Assembly: GCA_018268855.1 (NCBI GenBank)
Contig: JAFDVR010000007.1
Span: forward strand, 62,001 to 126,000
Source: Acidobacteriota bacterium
Lineage (GTDB): Bacteria; Acidobacteriota; Terriglobia; Terriglobales; Acidobacteriaceae
DNA: 64,000 bases
Direction of reading: 5' to 3'
Shown here: positions 52,837 through 61,402 of the stretch, in pieces
How positions within the stretch are numbered: the stretch's first letter is position 1
Layout: each line of letters begins with the position of its first letter
Program-made: the position numbers and the translations under genes
The notes under the pieces: model-generated
Databases searched by the model: none
Told to the model about the DNA's origin: nothing
What the model saw: only the letters and a program-made list of their open reading frames with translations

Positions 52837-54279
52837 CTATATCGCTCCGAGGGAGACGTGCTTTGTCTCAAGAAATGCGTCGAGTCCTTCGTATCCAAGC
52901 TCGCGTCCCCAGCCGCTTTCCTTTACGCCGCCAAAGGGAGCCGTGCTCGTAGTGGGCGCGCCGTCGTTGATACCAATCGTGCCTGCCTCCATCTGTTCGC
53001 TGAGGCGGAAGATGCGGGCCATATCACGCGTCATCGCATAGGCGCTCAGGCCATACTCCGATGCGTTCGCGCGCCGGATGCCTTCCTCTTCCGTCTCAAA
53101 GCTCCCAAGCGGCGCAATGGGCGCGAAGGTCTCTTCGCACATGCAGGCTGCGGAGTCGCACACGTTCTCCAGCACCGTGGGCTGCAGAAAAAATCCGGCG
53201 GAATCCTTCACGCGTTCGCCACCGGCAAGCACGCGCGCGCCTTTCGATACGGCATCGTGAATCTGCGCAAGCGCACCGTCGAGTGCGGTCTGGTTCACCA
53301 CCGGGCCAACATCCATGCCGGGCTGAAGTCCATCGCCTGTCTTCAACTTCGCAACGGCGGCGCAGAAGCGCTCGACGAACTCTTTGTAGATGCCCTTCTG
53401 CACGTAGATGCGATTCGCGGCGATGCATGACTGGCCGGTGTTGCGGAACTTCGCGATGATCGTCTCGCGCACGGCAACATCCAGATCGCAGTCATCGAAT
53501 ACGAGCACAGGTGCGAGGCCGCCGAGTTCGAGGCAGAGCGGCTTGATCTTGTCCGCCGCCGCGCGAATGAGCGACTGGCCCACGCGCGTCGATCCGGTAA
53601 AGCTAATCTTGCGGCAGATGGGATTGCCCACGAACTCGTTTGAGATCATTGCAGCATCGCCGATGACAAGCTGAAACACTCCCGCAGGAACACCTGCGGC
53701 CTGCATACATTCAGCAAGCAGCACGCAGGAGATCGGCGTCTGGCTCGCGGGCTTCAGCACTACCGGACATCCCGCGGCCAGGGCTGGAGCGGCCTTGCGG
53801 ACGGAGAGAACAAGCGGAAAGTTCCACGGCGCAATCGCACCCACAACACCAATGGGGGTCTTCACCACCAGATTGCGTTTGCCGTTGACCTGCGGCGGAA
53901 TCACGCGGCCATACACGCGGCGCGCTTCTTCGGCGAACCAGCGCAGATGGTCCTCCGACATGTTTACTTCGCCTTCGCTCTGCGCGAGTGGCTTGCCGTT
54001 CTCCAGCGTGATGGCGCGCGCGATCTCGGCTTTGCGGCGTACCAGTTCGTCCGCAACGCGATGCAGAAACGCGCCTCGCTCTTTCGCCGATTTTGCCCGC
54101 CACTCATGGAACGCAGCGGCAGCGTTGTCCATCGCGCGCTTCAGCATTGCGGCGTCGATCTTCGACACTTCGGCAAACGGCTGCGCGGTTGCAGGATTTA
54201 CTACCTGCATCGTGTCTTCCGTGTAGACCCATTCGCCCCCGATGTATGAGCCGTAGTTGCGGGCTGCGTTCTCCGCCAT
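52837..54279 (-). CDS. NAD(P)-dependent aldehyde dehydrogenase, succinate-semialdehyde-type (possible sulfolactaldehyde dehydrogenase)
   Basis: 480 residues, full length. Asn153 (PWNFP), Glu251 (LELGG), Cys285 ([11 protein letters not shown]) form the active site; [10 protein letters not shown] is the cofactor loop. It groups by eye with GabD and 2,5-dioxovalerate dehydrogenases. Sulfolactaldehyde dehydrogenase of the sulfo-ED pathway is from the same group. It lies between the isomerase-like gene and suyA-like gene, 29 and 39 bases apart, so it is the natural step from a three-carbon aldehyde to its acid. Confidence 0.88.
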   Translation of the reverse strand: MAENAARNYGSYIGGEWVYTEDTMQVVNPATAQPFAEVSKIDAAMLKRAMDNAAAAFHEWRAKSAKERGAFLHRVADELVRRKAEIARAITLENGKPLAQSEGEVNMSEDHLRWFAEEARRVYGRVIPPQVNGKRNLVVKTPIGVVGAIAPWNFPLVLSVRKAAPALAAGCPVVLKPASQTPISCVLLAECMQAAGVPAGVFQLVIGDAAMISNEFVGNPICRKISFTGSTRVGQSLIRAAADKIKPLCLELGGLAPVLVFDDCDLDVAVRETIIAKFRNTGQSCIAANRIYVQKGIYKEFVERFCAAVAKLKTGDGLQPGMDVGPVVNQTALDGALAQIHDAVSKGARVLAGGERVKDSAGFFLQPTVLENVCDSAACMCEETFAPIAPLGSFETEEEGIRRANASEYGLSAYAMTRDMARIFRLSEQMEAGTIGINDGAPTTSTAPFGGVKESGWGRELGYEGLDAFLETKHVSLGAI

Positions 54280-54308
54280 GCCTTCTCCTCAATGCCCCTG
54301 CACGTCTT

Positions 54309-55661
54309 TCAGCCGTGCCAATCCAGTTTCAACAGGCGCGCGAACCGCTGCAGCACGTCTGCGTTGCGCCCGTAGTGCAGTGTTACGTGGTGCGGCAGGC
54401 CCGCGTGCAGCAGCCGCTCAAATCGTGCGTATACATCGCCACCGTCTACCTGCACCAGCAGACTGTTGCCGCTCACGTGGCGGCGCGGCGGAATCGCATC
54501 GCCTTCCAACGCGGCGAGGTGGTAGCGGTTGTCGCAGCGCCACAACCGCGAAATAGTCACAGGCGATCCCGTCTGCAACTCGCCGTCTACAACAGAAGGA
54601 CGTGCGCCGTTGAAGTGCTCGCCCAGCGACGGCCCCTGCTCGCAACCCACGGCGTTGCACATATCCAGCGGCGCCATGCCCGGATGCCAGAAGAACGCCG
54701 TCTCATCGTCGTGCTCCAGCCAGTCCGTAAGAAATCCAATGCCAATGCCGAGCAGGCTTGTCACCAGCCCCGAGAGCGCGCCGTCCACATCGCCTTCAAT
54801 CGAAACAGGCGTGCCTTCTGCGGTCAGTCGCGAGACAGCAAGATACGGCCAGTGGCCGAGCATGTTTGGCAGCTCAGGCCAGCATTGCAGCGCAAGTCCT
54901 TGCAGGCTCATCTCCGCCATCAGGTCTTTCATGGCGAGATAGAAGCGCGAGTTCATCTCCAGCATCTCGTCGGGCGCGGCATCTTTTCCGCCGGTGATGG
55001 GCAGCTTGAGCGCGCGGGCGATCTTGAGGTCTTCCGCTACGCGGTCTTCCGCAATCTCGCGTACGCGATCGATGAACTGCGGCAAGCTGAGTGAGTGCAT
55101 CTGCAAGCCGAAGGTCTGGCGGATAAGGAATGGGTCGGCGGCGAGATCGATGAAGCCGGGCACGTGCGTTCCGATCACGCCGAGCTTTGCACGGCGCAGG
55201 CGCTGCACCGTGGCGCAGAGGGCGACGGCGCGCTTCAATGAATCGGCAATCTCCTCCGGTGCTCCATAGACAAACTCAAACGGCCGCTGCGCCTGCCGGT
55301 AGATCGATGCCCACAGATGCTGGCCGACCAGAGCGCAGGAGCTTACTTTGCCGTCGCCGGGCCGTTCGGGCGTGCCCCACAGGATGACGGGATCGCTCCA
55401 GCGCTGGCTCACCGTAAAGGCGAACTGCCCGTCAGCGATGGAGGGTTGAATCACTACCAGAGCGTTGCACTGTGCGGCTTCGATCTCGTCCATCGCGGTG
55501 TTCACCGTCTGATCGTCGTTCACGATGCGGTCCGCGCCGATGCATTGGAAGCCGCAGCCTTTCATCGCTGCAATGGCGCGCTCGCGAATCTCGCGGCTCC
55601 ACTCCTGATCGAACCCTGGACGTTTGCGGCTGAAGATCAGCACGCCCACTTTCATCGTCAT
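54309..55661 (-). CDS. L-fucose/L-arabinose-isomerase-like protein
   Basis: 450 residues. The ATG at 55661 overlaps the kinase stop as ATGA. The N-terminal Rossmann-like half (VLIFSRKRPGFDQEW, CNALVVIQPSIADGQFA, VILWGTPERPGD) and the C-terminal metal site (CWPELPNMLGHW with Glu263, VSIEGDVDGAL with Glu289 and Asp291) match fucose isomerases, which interconvert aldose and ketose with a divalent metal. Coupled to a PfkA-like kinase, it would make the ketose that is phosphorylated. Confidence 0.82.
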   Translation of the reverse strand: MTMKVGVLIFSRKRPGFDQEWSREIRERAIAAMKGCGFQCIGADRIVNDDQTVNTAMDEIEAAQCNALVVIQPSIADGQFAFTVSQRWSDPVILWGTPERPGDGKVSSCALVGQHLWASIYRQAQRPFEFVYGAPEEIADSLKRAVALCATVQRLRRAKLGVIGTHVPGFIDLAADPFLIRQTFGLQMHSLSLPQFIDRVREIAEDRVAEDLKIARALKLPITGGKDAAPDEMLEMNSRFYLAMKDLMAEMSLQGLALQCWPELPNMLGHWPYLAVSRLTAEGTPVSIEGDVDGALSGLVTSLLGIGIGFLTDWLEHDDETAFFWHPGMAPLDMCNAVGCEQGPSLGEHFNGARPSVVDGELQTGSPVTISRLWRCDNRYHLAALEGDAIPPRRHVSGNSLLVQVDGGDVYARFERLLHAGLPHHVTLHYGRNADVLQRFARLLKLDWHG

Positions 55662-56863
55662 TGCACACCCACTTTCGATTGCACGCCTGGAAATCCAGAA
55701 ATAAATGGCGTGAGTTCGCCGATGAGCGGCGAAAGATATTCGCGAAATCTGTCATTGACCGCCAGAGGCCCATCGCTGAGCCACTCCGCTGGTATCGGAT
55801 GCTCGTGCCCGGCGACAGCTTCCAGATCGACAAGACCCGTTCCGGCGCCGCCCGACTCGTCCAGAGGAAGCAGAGTCACCATCTTGTCGGTTTCGCCGCG
55901 CGCGAGCGACTGCACAGCCGCGCGGCCAACAGCCTCGGCGTCGGCGAGATCTTGTCTGGAGACGAGCGCGACGGAGCAGCGGCCAAGCAGTCCCGGCTTT
56001 TCGCTGCGGCAGCGGATGCCGAGGTTTTCCGCCACGAAATCGGCAAGATGCTGGCCGACGCCGCTGGTCATGGGACGCTTGAGGGGATCGGCCTGCGCCG
56101 CCGAAACGGTCTCAAACACCAGTTTGCCCGCGGCATCGCGAATGCCTTCTGAGACCACAACCACGGCCCAGCCGTGCTTTCCGACTATCCGGTCCAGGTC
56201 GCCTAGAAACGCAGATCGGTCAAAGGGGAGCTCCGGCACATAGACAAGGTGAGGAGCATCGCCGCTGTCGGCAATCGCAAGCGTGGACGCGGCGGCGAGC
56301 CAGCCAACATTGCGCCCCATCGTTTCCAGTACCGTGACCGGCTGCGGAAGCGAGCGAAGATCGGCCCCCAGCTCGCGGGTGGCCTGCGCGATGTAGCGGG
56401 CCGCGCTCGCGTATCCGGGGCAACGGTCCGTTTCGGCAATATCGTTGTCCACCGTCTTCGGAACGCCGATGGCCTGAATGTCCATGCCGGCGGCTCGGCA
56501 GTAGGTGGTGACGATCTGCGCGCCGCGCATGGTGCCGTTGCCGCCCATGAAGAGGAGATAACGGACGTCCAGTTGCTTCAGGGTATGGACGATGCGCTCC
56601 ATCTCCTCGTCCGAGGGTTTGTGGCGGGAGGAGCCGAGGGCCGCTCCGGGACTGTTCCGCAGCAGGTTGAGCTGGTGAGTGTCGAGACCGGTCAGGTCGG
56701 CTATGTCATTTTCCACCAGACCTTTTACCCCAAACCGCGCACCAAAGATGCTGCCGATGACGGTGTGCCTGCGGGCCTCCTGGAGCGCGGCGCTCAGGCT
56801 TGCGTTGAAGACCGCAGTCGGTCCTCCGCCCTGGATCACCATCAGGTTTGCGGATGCAGGCAT
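55658..56863 (-). CDS. PfkA-family sugar-phosphate kinase (6-phosphofructokinase-like)
   Basis: 401 residues. The family motifs are VIQGGGPTAVFNASL, FMGGNGTMRGA (107-111) and GVPKTVDNDIAETDRCPGY with catalytic Asp139 and Asp141. Gly110 is the residue associated with ATP use, while Lys136 is found in pyrophosphate enzymes and in one ATP group. GGNGT replaces the usual GGDGT/S. First gene of the operon. It may phosphorylate tagatose-6-phosphate, fructose-6-phosphate or 6-deoxy-6-sulfofructose; the context favours a sugar other than fructose-6-phosphate. Confidence 0.85.
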   Translation of the reverse strand: MPASANLMVIQGGGPTAVFNASLSAALQEARRHTVIGSIFGARFGVKGLVENDIADLTGLDTHQLNLLRNSPGAALGSSRHKPSDEEMERIVHTLKQLDVRYLLFMGGNGTMRGAQIVTTYCRAAGMDIQAIGVPKTVDNDIAETDRCPGYASAARYIAQATRELGADLRSLPQPVTVLETMGRNVGWLAAASTLAIADSGDAPHLVYVPELPFDRSAFLGDLDRIVGKHGWAVVVVSEGIRDAAGKLVFETVSAAQADPLKRPMTSGVGQHLADFVAENLGIRCRSEKPGLLGRCSVALVSRQDLADAEAVGRAAVQSLARGETDKMVTLLPLDESGGAGTGLVDLEAVAGHEHPIPAEWLSDGPLAVNDRFREYLSPLIGELTPFISGFPGVQSKVGVQ

Positions 56864-56889
56864 AGGTACTCTCTCTGTAGAGTCCGCAG

Positions 56890-56917
56890 CCTATAATCGA
56901 TTGTGAATGATTGTCAA
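56890..56917 (-). promoter_or_regulatory. Promoter and operator of the kinase operon
   Basis: On the leftward strand TTGACA (56912-56917), 16 bases, TATAGG (56890-56895). The spacer carries CAATC (56909-56913) N10 GATTA, one base off the shared CAATC-N10-GATTG; 16 of 19 bases match the lacD site. A repressor bound here would lie between the promoter boxes. Confidence 0.65.
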
Positions 56918-57014
56918 TGAGGCGGTGCTCCAATCCAATGCAGAGTGCGTATTAAAGTATTGATTTAATAAAGAATTGGCGATTATTTTGAGTTCATCGA
57001 GCTTAGGTCGTGAG

Positions 57015-57061
57015 CAATCGATTAGCATCGATTGACATCTCTCCGGCGCGCTGCCTATAGT
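57015..57061 (+). promoter_or_regulatory. Promoter and operator of the TIM-barrel/Gfo operon
   Basis: TTGACA (57032-57037), 18 bases, TATAGT (57056-57061). CAATC (57015-57019) N10 GATTG (57030-57034) overlaps the -35 box. CAATCGAT appears in both arms. The start codon at 57101 follows 39 bases later. Confidence 0.75.
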
Positions 57062-57100
57062 TCTCCAGGAACAAATTGAGGGCGTGGAGGTATGGCGCGC

Positions 57101-58000
57101 ATGGCGATGGTGAGCCGCAGAGAAATGGTGCAGGGCCTGGCCGCGATGGCTGCATACGGTGCAGCTTCAGCAAAAGGCATTGCTGCGCCGGCGGGAGGGC
57201 ACCCGGGTATCCGTTTTGGAGTGCAGTTGAATGCTTTTCCCATCAATCCGGAGAAGTTCGAAACGTTTCTGGATACCCTGGCCGAGGTGAAGCGGATTGG
57301 CTATCAGGGTTTTGAAAGCAGTTTCCGAAATGTGATGCCGCAATTCGGCTCCCCCGCAATGGCACGCCGCAAGATTGAGGCAAGCGGGCTGACATTTGTG
57401 GGCGTCCATATCTTTCTGCCGAATGAGAAATATGACCCTGTGACCAAATTTGCGCCGAAGGAGCTTTACCAGAAGGTCGCCCGCGGAGGAGCTTCGCTGG
57501 GTGCGAAGTATCTCATCGTGAGTGGATTACCGGTTGCGAACGAGCGTGAACTGAAGCAAAAGATTGATGGATTGAACGAGGCGGGGCGGTTTGCGAAGTC
57601 GGCAGGCATCCGGCTGGCGTATCACAATCATTGGCCGGAGTTTCAATCGAAGGTGGGGCCAAAGGGCGAGATTGAGGCCCTCTATACGGAGACCGATCCG
57701 TCCGTAGTTTCGTTTGTGCTGGATGCGGGACACGCCTATCGCGGAGGGGCCGATGTGCCTGCCTTTATCCGGAAACATTCAAAACGTATCGTCGCATTTC
57801 ACTTTCGCGATTACCGCAACGGGCGCCTGGTATCGCTGGGGCAGGGCACGTTTCCTATCCGGCAGGTTGCGGAGACGATTAAACAGATTGGATGGAAGGG
57901 CTGGGTCGAGAACGAAGAGGAGCGCGAAGATCTTTCCAAAACCGGAGCCCAGGTAATTGAACCAGCTTACAAAGCCTTGAAGGAGGCCTTCTCTCGATGA
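57101..58000 (+). CDS. Exported sugar phosphate isomerase/epimerase-like TIM barrel
   Basis: 299 residues from ATG 57101, ten bases after GGAGG; ATG 57092 is only one base from it. MVSRREMVQGLAAMAA is a Tat-type leader. Metal-ligand motifs GYQGFESSFRN, FVGVHIFLP, RLAYHNHWPEF, SFVLDAGHAYRGG, VAFHFRDY and WVENEEER are present. Stop overlaps the next start as ATGA. With a Gfo/Idh/MocA enzyme it could be the lyase of a 3-keto-glycoside route, as described for Bacteroides. Confidence 0.84.
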   Translation: MAMVSRREMVQGLAAMAAYGAASAKGIAAPAGGHPGIRFGVQLNAFPINPEKFETFLDTLAEVKRIGYQGFESSFRNVMPQFGSPAMARRKIEASGLTFVGVHIFLPNEKYDPVTKFAPKELYQKVARGGASLGAKYLIVSGLPVANERELKQKIDGLNEAGRFAKSAGIRLAYHNHWPEFQSKVGPKGEIEALYTETDPSVVSFVLDAGHAYRGGADVPAFIRKHSKRIVAFHFRDYRNGRLVSLGQGTFPIRQVAETIKQIGWKGWVENEEEREDLSKTGAQVIEPAYKALKEAFSR

Positions 58001-59196
58001 ACCGCCGTGAATTTCTCCAGGCAGGGGCTGCCGTGGCAGCCACCAGTGGAATGACTGCCCGTTCCTACGCCGCGATTGTGGGTGCGAACAGCCGTGTGCA
58101 ACTCGGCATTGCCGGACTGGGACGCAGAGCTGTGGTGGTGATGCGCGGCGGATTTACCAAAGATGCGCGCGTGCAGGTTGCCGGACTTTCGGACGTGTAT
58201 GACAAACAGGCGCAGGACTTTCAGAAGAAGTTCAACCTGGCGAGCGTACCCGTAGATGTGGACTACCGGCGTCTGATCGATCGCAAGAATATCGATGCAG
58301 TCTTTATTGCAACACCCGATCATCTGCATGTGCAGATGGCGCACGACACGCTCGCGGCGGGCAAGCATACCTATCTGGAGAAGCCGACGCTGCATCGCTG
58401 GCACGAGCGCGAGACGCTGGTGAAGGCCGCCGCCGATCATCCAAAACAGGTTTTGATGTGCGGCATGCAACAGCGCAGCGGAGCGCATTACAAGCGCATC
58501 AAGCAGGAGTATTTCGATACCGGAAAACTCGGCGATGTGGTGCTGGTGCGCGCCATCTGGAACAACTTTTCATGGCAGCGCAGAGTGATTCCGAATGAGC
58601 CGAAACCTGCGGGATTGAACTGGGACCTCTTCCTCGGGCCGGCACCCAAGGTGCCATATGAGACGGCACGTTATTCCTCGTGGCGCTCATATCACGACTA
58701 CGGCAATGGTGTGCTTGCGGACATTCTGACGCACTGGGTGGATGTTGCGCAGTGGATGCTGAACGACGATAAGCCGCAGCAGGCCGCAGCATTGGGCGGT
58801 GACTACCAGTTGCACGATGGCCGCGATAATCCGGACACGGTGAGCGCCATTATTAAGTACGGGAAGTGGAACCTCAACTTTGAATCCTCTGTGCTTTCGA
58901 TCCGCGATCAAAAGCCACCTTCGGTTTTCTTTGAGGGGACTGAGGGAACCCTTGATGTGACGCGCGGTGGATTTACCTTTTCACCGAATAAAGGTGAGGA
59001 AACCACGTTCAAGTCTGGCGAAGATCTGGAGCAGGCGCATGTAAAGAACTTTATCGATGCAGTGACTACGGGGAGCAGCCTGAACGCGCCGTTGTCTGTG
59101 GGGTTGGCGGCGACGGTTCCGGTGGAGATGGCGCTGGCTTCGTATTGGGGGAAGAAGATCGCTACGCCGAAGGATTTGGATGGGACGAACGTTTGA
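57997..59196 (+). CDS. Exported Gfo/Idh/MocA-family oxidoreductase
   Basis: 399 residues. MNRREFLQAGAAVAATSGM is a Tat signal. NAD-binding IAGLGRRAVVVMRGG, substrate motif EKPTLHRW in place of the usual EKPLA, and RSWRSYHDYGNGVLADILTHWVDVA in the C-terminal domain. Family members oxidise or epimerise sugars, or act as NAD-dependent glycosidases (GH109, and the sulfoquinovosidase family GH188). A cofactor is presumably inserted before Tat export. Paired with the TIM barrel by an ATGA overlap. Confidence 0.87.
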   Translation: MNRREFLQAGAAVAATSGMTARSYAAIVGANSRVQLGIAGLGRRAVVVMRGGFTKDARVQVAGLSDVYDKQAQDFQKKFNLASVPVDVDYRRLIDRKNIDAVFIATPDHLHVQMAHDTLAAGKHTYLEKPTLHRWHERETLVKAAADHPKQVLMCGMQQRSGAHYKRIKQEYFDTGKLGDVVLVRAIWNNFSWQRRVIPNEPKPAGLNWDLFLGPAPKVPYETARYSSWRSYHDYGNGVLADILTHWVDVAQWMLNDDKPQQAAALGGDYQLHDGRDNPDTVSAIIKYGKWNLNFESSVLSIRDQKPPSVFFEGTEGTLDVTRGGFTFSPNKGEETTFKSGEDLEQAHVKNFIDAVTTGSSLNAPLSVGLAATVPVEMALASYWGKKIATPKDLDGTNV

Positions 59197-59522
59197 GATG
59201 CTGCGCGCACAGCGCTCCTGCGCGGAGGGCGAATGGCTTTGGGTGGCGCTTCCGTTGGGCGCGATGGATGTTCGCGTTGCGAACATCGGCAAAAGCGGAT
59301 TCCTCACTGCGTTCGGAATGACAATGCCATAGCGGGTTCGAATGGGCGAGCCACAGCGGACGAAAGGCAGGTCTTTCCACTGCGGGCGCAAAGAACCCGT
59401 CCTTCGGTCGAGATGACGATGTGGGGTGTTGAGTCGATTGCCTCGCAAGCAGAACCCACCCATGCGCAAAAAACGCGCATGGATGGGGCACCCCTGACCG
59501 AAGCACCCTTCTACCAATTGCT
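59197..59522. repeat. Intergenic region with second copy of the dispersed repeat and a hairpin
   Basis: No gene is supported. GAAAGGCAGGTCTTTCCACT (59362-59381) matches 41537-41556 at 17 of 20 positions, and GCCTCGCAAGCAGAA (about 59440) matches 41525. TCGGTCGAGATGACG follows. An 8-bp hairpin CCATGCGC/GCGCATGG (59460-59482) with an A-rich loop could stop transcription of both convergent genes. Confidence 0.6.
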
Positions 59523-60665
59523 CTAGCGCAGGAGGAGGCCGGCGCTGGTGTATTCGCAGTCGGCGCGGCGGGTTTTGATTTGAGGGAGATCCGGTGTTGC
59601 GGTGATCAGTTCAATTTTGCCGTTGCGCAGGATAGAGGTGTCTTCCACCTTTGCACCCTGGATGGTCGGGTTCCATGCAAAGGCCTGGAGCGGCTGGACG
59701 GTTTCCTGTCCGCCGGGGCGCGCGACCCACTCGCGTTCTAGATAGCCAGTAGGACCTCCCTGATGATGCATGCGCTCTTCGCCGGGATAGCCAAGTTCCG
59801 CGTAACTGTCGCAGGCGACGGTGAAGAGATGATCGGCGGTTGTACCTTCACGCGTGGCATGCAGCAGTTGTGCGTTGACCTGAGCTACAGCGGCGAATTT
59901 CTCTTTTAACTCAGAGGGCACGGCACCGAAGTGGACGAAGCGCGTGATGGCAACGGTCAGTCCCCATTGGCGGGCGCAGAGACCGATCATGCCGAAGTTG
60001 CGCAGTTCTCCTTCGCGCGGAACAGGATGGCGATAGCTGCGCGCTCGCTCGTCCGTTGCAATGAGATAGACGCTGGGCAAGACGCCACGTGCGATGAGGC
60101 GTTCTGCAAGCATGGCCTGGATCTGCCGTTCGCGCATGCCGGGCTGCACGTCCAGAATGACCGAGCTTACTTGTTCGGCGACTGTCTTTCCAAGTTGGCG
60201 ATAGCGGTCCAGTTCAAATTCGGTGAGGTTCTGGCGTACTTCAAAAAGCGACAGCCCCGGTGAGGAGCCGAAGGGCATGTCCGCGCCAAGCTCATTTTCT
60301 CCCACGAGCGATCGCACGGCGGCGGCAAGGTCGTTCGCATACCAAGCCGAGATGACCGGTTCGAACCCAAGCGCGGCAAACTCTTCGGTTTGCAGACGCG
60401 CTTCTTCATTGTTGGTGGTGAGATAAAAGGCGCGGTCGGGCGTGATGAGCAGATGCGCCGCGCCCACTTCGCGCAGAACACCGATGCGGACATCGACACC
60501 GCCGGTAGCCCAGGCGATGTTCTCGTGGCGCGAGAGCAGAAGAGCGTGTAGTTGGCGGCCTTCCATCCACGCACGCAGGCGGCGGAGCTTTTCAGCAATT
60601 TCAGGCGCGCGCTGTGCGGGCATGTTGATGGCATTGTCGGCGAGAGAAACGTTAGATGTCGGCAC
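59523..60665 (-). CDS. M24 (creatinase/aminopeptidase-P) fold protein, metal site degenerate
   Basis: 380 residues from a GTG at 60665; ATG 60623 is possible. The N-terminal creatinase domain (RLRAWMEGRQLHALLLSRHENIAWATGG) and pita-bread domain (EKTVAEQVSSVILDVQPGMRERQIQAML type) are clear. Of the five metal ligands, the two Asp (region LCARQWGLTVAITRF) and one Glu (NPTIQG) are replaced; HHQGGPTGY and KVEDT remain. Peptidase activity is doubtful; a non-hydrolytic or metal-free role is likelier. Confidence 0.78.
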   Translation of the reverse strand: MPTSNVSLADNAINMPAQRAPEIAEKLRRLRAWMEGRQLHALLLSRHENIAWATGGVDVRIGVLREVGAAHLLITPDRAFYLTTNNEEARLQTEEFAALGFEPVISAWYANDLAAAVRSLVGENELGADMPFGSSPGLSLFEVRQNLTEFELDRYRQLGKTVAEQVSSVILDVQPGMRERQIQAMLAERLIARGVLPSVYLIATDERARSYRHPVPREGELRNFGMIGLCARQWGLTVAITRFVHFGAVPSELKEKFAAVAQVNAQLLHATREGTTADHLFTVACDSYAELGYPGEERMHHQGGPTGYLEREWVARPGGQETVQPLQAFAWNPTIQGAKVEDTSILRNGKIELITATPDLPQIKTRRADCEYTSAGLLLR

Positions 60666-60825
60666 GGGAGCATTTTACTGCTGAATTTCCCTTATTCCTC
60701 AGTAGCTTTCCAAACGCATCCGGTCCTTTCTCCGTTGCAGAATCTTCCTCGCTTCGACATTCATCCAAAAGAGCAGAGTATCCTTTAATACGTGTGCGGC
60801 ATTCGCGCCATGCAGGAGGCTAACC

Positions 60826-61206
60826 ATGACATCTGCAACTCCCTTCACAGCGCATGAAATCTCTGAACTGGTCGATCGCTTTTACGCAAAGGTGCGGCTT
60901 GATGATGAGATCGGTCCTATCTTTAACGAGACAGTGGAAAGCTGGCCTGCGCATCTGGCCCTCTTGAAGGACTTCTGGACAACGGTGTTGACCGGCGAGC
61001 GAAAGTACAAGGGCAATCCCATGGTGGCCCACTTCCCGTTAAAGCTGGCTCCGCAGCACTTTCAGCGCTGGCTTTCGCTGTTTGAGGAGACTGCCGGGGA
61101 AGTGATGACCTCGGAGCACGCAAGCATTGTGCTGCAGAGAGCAGAACAGATTGCTGCAAATATTGAGCGCATGCGCACGATGTATGGTGCGCCCACTCCA
61201 GCTTAG
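60826..61206 (+). CDS. Group III truncated haemoglobin
   Basis: 126 residues; GGAGG precedes the ATG. Family pattern: LVDRFYAKVRLDDEIGPIF (B10 Tyr20), WPAHLALLKDFWTTVLTG and APQHFQRWLSLF, where His78 is the likely proximal haem ligand. No signal peptide. Group III globins are cytoplasmic haem proteins, perhaps in oxygen, NO or sulfide handling. Monocistronic. Confidence 0.9.
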   Translation: MTSATPFTAHEISELVDRFYAKVRLDDEIGPIFNETVESWPAHLALLKDFWTTVLTGERKYKGNPMVAHFPLKLAPQHFQRWLSLFEETAGEVMTSEHASIVLQRAEQIAANIERMRTMYGAPTPA

Positions 61207-61402
61207 TTCTGTTTGCAAATCATTAAATATCTTCGGGCAACCCTGCGATAGAACTGTGCGTCTTCCGTATCACGGGCGAAATTTGCAACGAAGACAAGTT
61301 CGCACGATGCTGGATTTGCTGCTTTGCCCTGTACCGATTAACTCCCCAACATACCTATATTGAGTGGCTGCTGCTAAGATTCTCCGGTAGGCCGGGTGGT
61401 AG

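Noticed and set aside
48287..56863. Simple hexuronate (altronate) degradation operon
   Set aside because: Kept as the alternative, but uxaB, uxaC, kdgK and kdgA are absent and the kinase, isomerase, aldolase and two dehydrogenases fit poorly.
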